Part shown: one piece after another, positions 1 to 5,315 of the stretch
Layout of the letters: every line of letters begins with the position of its first letter
Numbering within the stretch: the first letter of the stretch is position 1
Origin: an uncultured Clostridia bacterium
GTDB lineage: Bacteria > Bacillota > Clostridia > Oscillospirales > Oscillospiraceae
NCBI GenBank assembly: GCA_947177005.1
Contig: CAMWSZ010000244.1
Span: 1 to 5,315, forward strand
DNA length: 5,315 nt
Direction: 5' to 3'
Notes under the pieces: model-generated
What the model was told of the DNA's origin: nothing
Databases searched by the model: none
What the model saw: only the letters and a program-made list of their open reading frames with translations
Program-made: the position numbers and the translations under genes

Positions 1-626
1 TTGTCAACGGAAAACCTGGCAATCTCTTTGACCCGAAAGGCAGCGCTACCCGTGCGGAATTGGCGACAATCCTGCAAAACTTTCTGACAATGGAGCAGCC
101 CGCCCCCGCACCGAACCCGACACCTAATCCTGAACCGTCGGACAGCTCCCGCATTTTGATTGCTTATTTCTCCGCCACCAACAATACAGAGAACATTGCC
201 AATCATCTGAACGCCATTCTGGACGCCGACCTCTATGAGATCGTGCCGGAGACACCCTACACTTCCGCCGATCTGAACTATAGCGACAGCTCTACCCGCG
301 CTACTCGTGAGCAGAATGACGCCAGCGCCCGTCCCGCCATTTCCGGCAGCGTGGACAATATGGCAGATTATGATGTCATTTTCCTGGGCTATCCTATCTG
401 GTGGGGGCAGGCTCCGAGGATTATCAGTACCTTCCTGGAGAGCTATGATTTCGCTGGAAAGACCATTGTTCCGTTCTGCACCTCCGGCAGCAGCGAGATT
501 GGTTCCAGTGCCGCAAACCTCCATTCGCTGGCCAGCGCCGCCACCTGGATGGACGGCAGCCGGTTCAGTGGAAGCGCCTCGCAGTCCGCTGTGGAATCCT
601 GGGTGGACGGACTCGGATTGAACTGA
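1..626 (+). CDS. SLH-anchored flavodoxin-domain protein (5'-partial)
   Basis: The open frame runs in from the left edge, with the first whole codon at base 3, and stops at TGA 624-626; about 207 residues are visible. Residues ~1-28 match the end of an S-layer homology repeat (FDPKGSATRAELATILQNF), which binds cell-wall polymers in Gram-positives. A Pro/Asn-rich linker follows (~33-45). From ~50 to the end is a Flavodoxin_4-type domain: beta-strand ILIAYFS, phosphate-loop-like SATNNT (the usual TGNT Gly is Asn), the aromatic FMN-site segment LGYPIWWG, and the third loop PFCTSGSSEIG. An internal TTG at 60 is not a credible start because it cuts through the SLH repeat. The true start, signal peptide and any further SLH repeats lie upstream of the window. 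The product should be displayed on the wall, which is unusual for a flavodoxin. FMN binding is inferred from the fold. The domain is a paralogue of the flavodoxin half of the next gene. Confidence 0.9.
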   Translation, partial: VNGKPGNLFDPKGSATRAELATILQNFLTMEQPAPAPNPTPNPEPSDSSRILIAYFSATNNTENIANHLNAILDADLYEIVPETPYTSADLNYSDSSTRATREQNDASARPAISGSVDNMADYDVIFLGYPIWWGQAPRIISTFLESYDFAGKTIVPFCTSGSSEIGSSAANLHSLASAATWMDGSRFSGSASQSAVESWVDGLGLN

Positions 627-648
627 ATTTTGCGACGATAGGATGATG

Positions 649-681
649 AAAAGCCCCATCCCAGCTGGGGTGGGGACTTTT
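649..681 (+). terminator. Intrinsic terminator-like hairpin
   Basis: The left arm at 649-662 (AAAAG then CCCCATCCC) pairs with 667-681, leaving an AGCT loop at 663-666. There is one T-G wobble (659/670) and one bulged A (676). The GC-rich core is followed by TTTTCGTT, and the A-run opposite the T-run means it could also act in the reverse direction. It lies 22 bp after the stop of the SLH-flavodoxin gene and only 28 bp before the next ATG, so either the downstream gene relies on read-through or its promoter lies upstream of the hairpin. Confidence 0.8.
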
Positions 682-709
682 CGTTCCAAAATCGACTTGG
701 AGAATCAGA

Positions 710-2185
710 ATGAATCGAATTTTTACTTCTATTTTAACCGTTATCCTTACGATTGTACTGGCAGGCTGCGGCGGATCTGTGAACCGGGAGACTGACAAAT
801 TCTCTGGTTCGATTCCGTCTCCTGCGCAAGCCGCTGCCCCTGAAGAAAACATTCCTGATACGGCGCCGCCGGAAGGATTTGTGTTGATTCACGGCGGAAC
901 GTTCCAAATGGGAAATCTGGAAACAGAGGCTTGGCGCGTGGAGGATGAAACCGCCCACACTGTAACAATCGGCGATTTCTACATTGGTCAGTACGAAGTA
1001 ACCCAGGAAGAATACCAGGCAGTAACGGGGGAAAATCCCAGTGCCTTTTCCTTCTCAGTTGCCAATCTGCCTGTAGAAAATATATCATGGATGGACGCGA
1101 TCCGTTACTGTAACGCCCGCAGTTTGCTGGAGGGCCTAATACCAGTATATACGGTGGACGGACAGACTGTTTCCTGGGACCGCAGTGCCAACGGGTACCG
1201 TCTGCCTACTGAGACGGAATGGGAGTACGCCTGCCGTGCTGGAACAGACACCCCCTTCAACACTGAAACCTCTATCAGTGCGGATGAGGCCAACTATTGG
1301 GGACACTACCCGTATTTGATTGAGGACAACTATTTCACACAGGGAAATCTTGAAACCAAACCCGGTGTTTACCGGGAAACTACGATAGCTGTTGGCAGTT
1401 TCCAGCCGAATGCCTGGGGCCTGTACGATATGCACGGGAATGTGGGCGAATGGGTATGGGATTGGTACGGGAGTTATGAAACAAGTGAGCAGACAGACCC
1501 TACCGGTCCTGTTTCCGGGACGCTGCGCGTTAACCGCGGCGGCGGCTGGAACGACTTTGCCAAAAATCTCCGTTCGGCTTACCGGGCGACACTCCCACAG
1601 GACAGTTCCAGTTTTAATTTAGGGATGCGGCTGGTAAGAAATGTGGAAACTGGCAGAGGTAACGTAGAATCCTCCGCAATACAGTTGGATGGGCAGAGCG
1701 GCGGCAATGTCCTGATTGCCTACTTTTCCTGGGGCGGTAATACCAGAGGGATTGCGGAAGAAATTCAGAACCAGATCGGAGCAGATTTGTTTGAAATCGA
1801 ATTGGTAACACCTTATTCCACCAATTACAACACTGTTTTGGAGCAGGCGCAGCAGGATCAAAACGAGCAGGCCCGTCCAGAGCTGTCCACCCATGTGGAG
1901 GATATGAGCCAGTATGACACGATTCTCCTGGGATACCCCAACTGGTGGGCCTCCATTCCGATGCCCATTGCTTCATTTCTGGAGGAATATGATTTTTCCG
2001 GGAAAACTATCGTTCCGTTCTGTAGTCATGGCGGCGGACGCTTTGGGCAAAGCCTGACCGCAATCACAAAGCTGGCCCCTGACGCTGTTTTAGGAGAAGG
2101 ATTGGCGGTCTCCTACTCCGGCGGCTCGGATTTATCGTCCAATATAGCCGTATGGCTGGAAGAAAACAACATTTCAACAACTTGA
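710..2185 (+). CDS. Lipoprotein with FGE-like domain fused to a flavodoxin domain
   Basis: This is a 491-residue product. Residues 1-20 form a lipoprotein signal peptide with lipobox LAGC, giving a lipidated Cys20 outside the membrane. Residues ~30-55 are a low-complexity linker. Residues ~55-312 are an FGE-sulfatase/SUMF (DUF323-type) domain, with the landmarks GGTFQMGN, YEVTQEEYQAV, PVENISWMDAIRYCNA, GYRLPTETEWEYACRAG, WGLYDMHGNVGEWVWDWY, NRGGGW and GMRLVRN. The copper/substrate-binding Cys pair of true FGEs is absent from the C-terminal stretch at ~275-292 (GGGWNDFAKNLRSAYR), so sulfatase-activating chemistry is unlikely; a binding or structural role is more plausible. Residues ~332-491 are a Flavodoxin_4-type domain (LIAYFSWGGNT, LGYPNWWAS, VPFCSHGGGRFG). 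The start at 710 is supported by GGAG at 699-702 and by the signal peptide beginning directly at this Met. It is the first gene of the tight run that continues to the right edge. The combined activity is unknown. Confidence 0.9.
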   Translation: MNRIFTSILTVILTIVLAGCGGSVNRETDKFSGSIPSPAQAAAPEENIPDTAPPEGFVLIHGGTFQMGNLETEAWRVEDETAHTVTIGDFYIGQYEVTQEEYQAVTGENPSAFSFSVANLPVENISWMDAIRYCNARSLLEGLIPVYTVDGQTVSWDRSANGYRLPTETEWEYACRAGTDTPFNTETSISADEANYWGHYPYLIEDNYFTQGNLETKPGVYRETTIAVGSFQPNAWGLYDMHGNVGEWVWDWYGSYETSEQTDPTGPVSGTLRVNRGGGWNDFAKNLRSAYRATLPQDSSSFNLGMRLVRNVETGRGNVESSAIQLDGQSGGNVLIAYFSWGGNTRGIAEEIQNQIGADLFEIELVTPYSTNYNTVLEQAQQDQNEQARPELSTHVEDMSQYDTILLGYPNWWASIPMPIASFLEEYDFSGKTIVPFCSHGGGRFGQSLTAITKLAPDAVLGEGLAVSYSGGSDLSSNIAVWLEENNISTT

Positions 2186-2206
2186 ACCAATTTCTGGAGG
2201 GATATT

Positions 2207-2758
2207 ATGAAAAAGCAAATCGGTAACGCCCTGGCCCTGTACCCCACGCCGCTGGTTGTTGTGGGTACCATGATCGAGGGCAAACCCAACTGGATGCTGG
2301 TGGGCCATATCGGGATTATTGGTCATGACCGGGTAATGGTCAGCCTGGCGAAGCCCCACTATACCAATCAGGGCATTAAGGCCAACCGCGCTTTGTCCAT
2401 CAATATTGTGGACGAAGCCCTGCTGCCCAAAGCGGACTATACCGGCTGCGTCAGCGGAAGCAAGCAGGATAAGTCGGAAGTGTTCCAGTATCTGATTGGA
2501 GAAGCGGGTACGCCGCTGATTACCGACGCTCCGGTATCGATGAGCTGCACAGTAGAGGATATTTATGAGACAGAGGGGTTTGAAAGTTTTATCTGCAAGA
2601 TTGCAGCAACTTATGCAGAGGAATCCGTTCTGACCCCGGAGGGGAAGATTGACTACCGGGCCTTAAAACCGGTGCTGTTTGAGTTCCCCACCTACGAGTA
2701 TCTGAAAACCGGCGAAGTCATCGGCAAGTGCAAGAGTTTGGGGAACCAGCATGTTTGA
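2207..2758 (+). CDS. Flavin reductase-like (flavoredoxin family) protein
   Basis: This 183-residue protein has no signal peptide or membrane segment, so it is probably cytosolic. It resembles the Flavin_Reduct/flavoredoxin family, whose members bind FMN in a split-barrel fold and pass electrons to or from flavins and other partners. Supporting segments are the N-terminal YPTPLVVVGT strand, GKPNWMLVGHIGIIGHDRV, the Ser/Lys/Tyr-containing VSLAKPHYTNQGI (a flavin phosphate-site region in the family), ALSINIVDE, and the late strand FESFICKIAATYAEE. The length is typical for the family. The start follows TGGAGGG at 2195-2201 and lies 21 bp after the preceding stop; the 3' end overlaps the permease gene by 8 bp. 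Both facts point to co-transcription. It may supply reduced flavin to the flavodoxin-bearing neighbours, but they are predicted to be outside the membrane, so any link would have to cross it. The physiological substrate cannot be read from the sequence. Confidence 0.88.
   Translation: MKKQIGNALALYPTPLVVVGTMIEGKPNWMLVGHIGIIGHDRVMVSLAKPHYTNQGIKANRALSINIVDEALLPKADYTGCVSGSKQDKSEVFQYLIGEAGTPLITDAPVSMSCTVEDIYETEGFESFICKIAATYAEESVLTPEGKIDYRALKPVLFEFPTYEYLKTGEVIGKCKSLGNQHV
2740..2744 (+). promoter_or_regulatory. Ribosome binding site inside the upstream gene
   Basis: GGGGA lies 6 bp before ATG 2751, within the last codons of the flavin reductase gene. The permease start overlaps that gene's stop in ATGTTTGA (2751-2758), an arrangement that favours translational coupling of the two proteins. 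Confidence 0.6.
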
Positions 2759-3653
2759 TATTCTGCGGCGGGAAAGCATCTATCTCTGGTACTATTTCAG
2801 TCTCCAGCTGGAGCAGATATTCGGGTATTGGGTTTTGGGCATGGTACTGGGGTCGGTGATCTCTGTCTTTGCAAAAGACCATATTCACGGACTGTTCCGC
2901 TCGATGCACGGAAAACGGCTGGGAGTGCTGGGTATGATTGCTGCCAGTGCGCTGGGTATTGCATCGCCTCTGTGTATGTATGGTACGATCCCCCTGGCAG
3001 CGTCCTTTTCTGAAAGCGGGATGGAGGACGATTGGCTGGCGGCGTTTATGATGAGTTCCATTCTGCTTAACCCACAGCTGATTCTGTACAGTATGGCGTT
3101 AGGCCCCACGGCGCTGGTGATCCGTATTGTTTCCAGCTTCCTATGCGGACTTGCTGCCGGACTTCTAATACGAAGCTTTTACCATGAAAGAGGATTTTTC
3201 AATTTTGATGGATTTTCTCAACCCCGCAGCCGGGACACCGACCCGAATATTCTGATGCGGTTTCTCAAAAATCTGGGACGGAATATCCGGGCTACCGGCC
3301 CTATGTTCCTGCTGGGCGTAGTGCTGTCCGCTCTGTTCCAGAGGTATGTACCGGCGGAGCTGGTGGCGGATCTGTTCGGAAACAATCGGGGCTTCGGCGT
3401 ACTGATGGCGGCGACCATCGGCGTTCCCCTCTATGCCTGCGGCGGCGGGACGATCCCACTGCTTCAGGCGTGGCTGCTGGACGGTATGAGCATGGGCAGC
3501 GCGGCGGCGTTTATGATTACCGGACCTGCGACAAAGATCACCAATCTCGGCGCGGTGAAGATTGTGCTGGGGGTCAAGTGCTTTGTCCTTTACTGGGTAT
3601 TTACGATTGGGTTCGCACTGCTGACCGGTTGGTTTGTGGATTTTGTGCTGTAG
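2751..3653 (+). CDS. DUF318/ArsP-type permease (COG0701-like)
   Basis: This is a 300-residue polytopic membrane protein with about eight hydrophobic segments, roughly at residues 24-42, 58-82, 95-115, 118-142, 181-200, 213-240, 246-265 and 270-297. A polar cytoplasmic-type loop at ~143-180 divides two halves. Each half carries a similar motif: SPLCMYGTIPL (~72-82, Cys75) and VPLYACGGGTIPLL (~225-238, Cys230), followed by SILLNPQL and FMITGPATKITNLGAVK. This pattern fits the predicted permease family that includes ArsP, whose characterised members export trivalent organoarsenicals; most of the family has no known substrate. Nothing nearby looks like an arsenic operon, so arsenic transport should not be assumed. 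A role in moving a thiol-reactive or flavin-related small molecule is speculation from context. The start overlaps the upstream gene by 8 bp, and the next gene begins 14 bp after the TAG stop. Confidence 0.88.
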   Translation: MFDILRRESIYLWYYFSLQLEQIFGYWVLGMVLGSVISVFAKDHIHGLFRSMHGKRLGVLGMIAASALGIASPLCMYGTIPLAASFSESGMEDDWLAAFMMSSILLNPQLILYSMALGPTALVIRIVSSFLCGLAAGLLIRSFYHERGFFNFDGFSQPRSRDTDPNILMRFLKNLGRNIRATGPMFLLGVVLSALFQRYVPAELVADLFGNNRGFGVLMAATIGVPLYACGGGTIPLLQAWLLDGMSMGSAAAFMITGPATKITNLGAVKIVLGVKCFVLYWVFTIGFALLTGWFVDFVL

Positions 3654-3658
3654 CGGAT

Positions 3659-3665
3659 GGAGGGA
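3659..3665 (+). promoter_or_regulatory. Ribosome binding site that sets the start of the short DUF362 gene
   Basis: GGAGGGA lies 2 bp before ATG 3668 (5-6 bp measured from its GGAG core). The reading frame is open as far back as 3470, but the upstream part overlaps the permease out of frame and encodes no recognisable domain. The ribosome site, together with a signal peptide starting at 3668, fixes the start here. Confidence 0.75.
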
Positions 3666-3667
3666 CT

Positions 3668-4447
3668 ATGAAAAGAAAAATTGCATTTGCCCTGATGCTG
3701 GTATTTCTTCTGGGCCTGGTTGGGTGCGGCGGGAATAACGACGGTATTTTGCGGAAAAAGTGGTCGCATACATACGAGGGCTATCCCATCGTGTATATCT
3801 CGCCGGAGGTTTCTGCACCGGGGCTTGTTTCTGCATACGAAGCGTTGGAAGTATCCGCAGGCGGGAAGGCTGCGGTCAAGCTCTCTGATACGGAAACGGA
3901 TGATGGCTTTTCCTGGACTGGTCTCATCGGAGATCTGTCCCAGGCATTGGACGATCCTGCCATCATAGAATCCTACCCGGTACAGCAGGATCTCTCCGAT
4001 TACGACTATACCATTGTCCTCTCCCATTTCAGAAGTCACAGCACGGTGGGCTTCAACGGAATCATCAAGCAAACTGCTGCGATTTCCATACCGTCAGCAC
4101 AGTGCCTTGCAGACGGGCAAAATACGTTGCGGCTGTTGGCAGAAAAAGGAAAACAGACAGCAGATGAACTGGACAGGAAAATGATCTATGTCAATGTGAT
4201 GGACCGGCTGAGCATTGAGAGCAGTGGCATCAGGCTTCCAGACACAGCCACGTATAACATCGGTATTCTCGCCTCTTACGATCCTGTGGCGCTGGATCAG
4301 GCGTGTATTGATCTGCTCTATATGATCCGGGAGGGCCTGCCGCTTGCCGCACAGATTGAAGCCTGCAGCGGGACCAAAATTCTGGACTATGCCGAAGCAA
4401 TCGGACTGGGCAGCCGTACCTACGCCTTTTTCGTGCTTGACAGTTAA
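3668..4447 (+). CDS. Lipoprotein with a shortened DUF362-like domain
   Basis: This is a 259-residue product. Residues 1-20 are a lipoprotein signal peptide (KRK start, hydrophobic core, lipobox LVGC, Cys20). From ~39 onward it follows the DUF362 pattern: YPIVYISPEVSAPGLVSAYEAL, AAVKLSDTE, TIVLSHFRSHSTVGFNG, MIYVNVMDRLSIES, the family-typical DPVALDQACIDLLY (~205-218), and the C-terminal ILDYAEAIGLGSRTY. Compared with the next gene it lacks about 50 residues between IIES (~99-102) and LSHF (118-121), and about 14 more between GFNG and DEL. The frame is intact and both ends are conserved, so this looks like a shortened paralogue rather than a decayed pseudogene. DUF362 has no settled function; members are often fused to or found near ferredoxin domains, which suggests a redox role. 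No CxxCxxC cluster is present here. It sits 14 bp after the permease and 30 bp before its paralogue. Confidence 0.85.
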   Translation: MKRKIAFALMLVFLLGLVGCGGNNDGILRKKWSHTYEGYPIVYISPEVSAPGLVSAYEALEVSAGGKAAVKLSDTETDDGFSWTGLIGDLSQALDDPAIIESYPVQQDLSDYDYTIVLSHFRSHSTVGFNGIIKQTAAISIPSAQCLADGQNTLRLLAEKGKQTADELDRKMIYVNVMDRLSIESSGIRLPDTATYNIGILASYDPVALDQACIDLLYMIREGLPLAAQIEACSGTKILDYAEAIGLGSRTYAFFVLDS

Positions 4448-4461
4448 ACACGTATCCCTAT

Positions 4462-4468
4462 AAGGAGG
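4462..4468 (+). promoter_or_regulatory. Strong ribosome binding site
   Basis: AAGGAGG, a near-perfect Shine-Dalgarno sequence, lies 9 bp before ATG 4478 in a 30 bp gap. It is the strongest ribosome site in the window. No promoter or terminator is visible in the gap, so the two DUF362 genes are probably co-transcribed, with the second one well translated. Confidence 0.75.
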
Positions 4469-4477
4469 AAACTTTCC

Positions 4478-5315
4478 ATGAAAAAACAAACCAGGATTTT
4501 CACCTGCCTGTTGGCACTGCTTCTGCTATGCTGTGCCTGCTCCGCTGAGAGAGGCGAAGAGCCGCCAATATCTGAAACACCAAATTCCGGCGATCATGCC
4601 GTGGGGGATAACCGTGACGGCACAGATGCCGCCGCCCCCAGTGAGAACGTTGTTGATACTGACAGCGGCGCTCCTGTTGTGTACATGACAACAGACATTT
4701 CCTCTAAGGGCCTGATGGCCATTTATGACGCCCTGGACTGGACTCCCGGCAGCCATGTGGCAGTCAAACTCTCCACCGGCGAACCGGGCAGCAACTATCT
4801 GCGAACAGATTTGATCGGGGAGCTTGTGCAGTCTTTGGAGAATCCAACCATTGTAGAATGCAATACAGCCTACGGCGGCTCCCGTTCCAGCACCGCTATG
4901 CATTATCAGGTGGCTGAAGACCACGGTTATACGGGAATTGCCGCTGTGGACATTATGGACGAGGAAGGTTCTGTTTCCCTGCCAGTAGAGGGCGGTTCCA
5001 ATCTGACGGAAAATTATGTTGGCACACATTTTTCCAATTATGATTCCTTCCTGGTTCTGTCCCATTTCAAGGGACACGCTATGGCTGGTTTCGGCGGAGC
5101 GATCAAGAATATTTCCATTGGTATCTCGTCCTCCGAGGGAAAGAGCCATATCCACAGCGGCGGCACAGGCGGCAGTATGTGGAGCGGCGACCAGGACGCA
5201 TTCCTGGAATCAATGGCGGAGGCCGGGAAATCCGTGGTGGAGGCGCTGGACGGGCAGATCCTGGCTGCGCATATGGAGTATATTGTAGATTCCTGTCCCA
5301 TTATTCAGGCAAAAG
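4478..5315 (+). CDS. Lipoprotein with DUF362 domain (3'-partial)
   Basis: The frame is open from ATG 4478 to the window edge: 279 codons plus one base, with no stop. Residues 1-21 form a Sec signal with a Cys-rich end (LLLLCCAC); Cys21 is the best lipidation site because Ala precedes it, although Cys at -3 is atypical. Residues ~22-66 are an acidic, Ser/Pro/Gly-rich tether. From ~67 the DUF362 core is clear: VVYMTTDISSKGLMAIYDAL, VAVKLSTGE, TIVECNTAYGGSRSSTAMHY, VDIMDEEGSVSLPVEGG, SFLVLSHFKGHAMAGFGG, AIKNISIGISSSEGKSHIHS and GDQDAFLESMAEAGKSV. It contains the ~50-residue block missing from the preceding paralogue. The last ~20 visible residues (ILAAHMEYIVDSCPIIQAK) do not match the paralogue's MIYVNVMDRLS segment, so this end may differ. 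The DPVALDQAC-type region, and any Fe-S cluster motif, would lie beyond the window. A redox role is inferred from the family's associations only. Confidence 0.88.
   Translation, partial: MKKQTRIFTCLLALLLLCCACSAERGEEPPISETPNSGDHAVGDNRDGTDAAAPSENVVDTDSGAPVVYMTTDISSKGLMAIYDALDWTPGSHVAVKLSTGEPGSNYLRTDLIGELVQSLENPTIVECNTAYGGSRSSTAMHYQVAEDHGYTGIAAVDIMDEEGSVSLPVEGGSNLTENYVGTHFSNYDSFLVLSHFKGHAMAGFGGAIKNISIGISSSEGKSHIHSGGTGGSMWSGDQDAFLESMAEAGKSVVEALDGQILAAHMEYIVDSCPIIQAK

Noticed and set aside
60..626. Gene start at TTG 60 for the first flavodoxin
   Set aside because: The frame is open to the left edge and the upstream codons complete an SLH repeat, so the TTG is an internal Leu codon.
2751..3653. 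Calling the permease arsP and the locus an arsenic resistance operon
   Set aside because: There is no arsR, arsC or other arsenic gene in the window, and the family is broad with mostly unknown substrates.
3470..3667. In-frame N-terminal extension of the short DUF362 lipoprotein, beginning at 3470
   Set aside because: It overlaps the permease out of frame, has no recognisable domain, and would bury the lipoprotein signal peptide; ATG 3668 has a good ribosome site.
3590..4072. Minus-strand open frame of 160 codons
   Set aside because: It spans the end of the permease gene and the start of the short DUF362 gene in antisense and has no family resemblance.
3668..4447. Calling the short DUF362 gene a pseudogene
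   Set aside because: The frame is intact, the signal peptide, ribosome site and conserved C-terminal motifs are present, and the missing segments are removed in frame.
4526..5155. Long open frame of 209 codons on the minus strand
   Set aside because: It is antisense to the clear DUF362 coding frame, has no ribosome site or recognisable domain, and is best explained as a shadow of that gene.

Overview
The window reads as a compact, same-strand block from an anaerobic Gram-positive bacterium, most likely a gut Clostridia member (Oscillospiraceae/Lachnospiraceae-like). This is inferred from the S-layer homology (SLH) wall anchor, three Sec lipoprotein signal peptides, strong AGGAGG-type ribosome sites, moderate GC content, and the mix of Flavodoxin_4, flavoredoxin-type flavin reductase and DUF362 genes. 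No species can be named from the sequence alone.

Layout, all on the + strand: (1) 1-626, the 3' end of a gene whose product ends in an SLH repeat, a Pro-rich linker and a flavodoxin domain; (2) 649-681, a strong intrinsic-terminator-like hairpin; (3) 710-2185, a lipoprotein fusing a formylglycine-generating-enzyme-like (FGE/SUMF) domain to a second flavodoxin domain; (4) 2207-2758, a cytoplasmic flavin reductase-like protein; (5) 2751-3653, a polytopic DUF318/ArsP-type permease overlapping gene 4 by 8 bp; (6) 3668-4447, a lipoprotein with a shortened DUF362 domain; (7) 4478-5315, a lipoprotein with a more complete DUF362 domain, running off the window's right edge. Genes 3 to 7 are separated by gaps of 30 bp or less, or overlap, and look like one operon.

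The unifying observation is location. Both flavodoxin domains and both DUF362 domains are predicted to lie outside the cytoplasmic membrane, anchored by SLH or by lipid, while a flavin reductase and a permease are encoded between them. Flavodoxins are normally cytosolic FMN electron carriers. The cluster may therefore encode a cell-surface flavin or redox module, with the inner reductase and permease supplying electrons, flavin or another small molecule. That pathway is inference; the domain content and the export signals are seen in the sequence.

There is no gene-free stretch longer than 83 bp. I see no tRNA, rRNA, CRISPR array, insertion sequence or attachment site.
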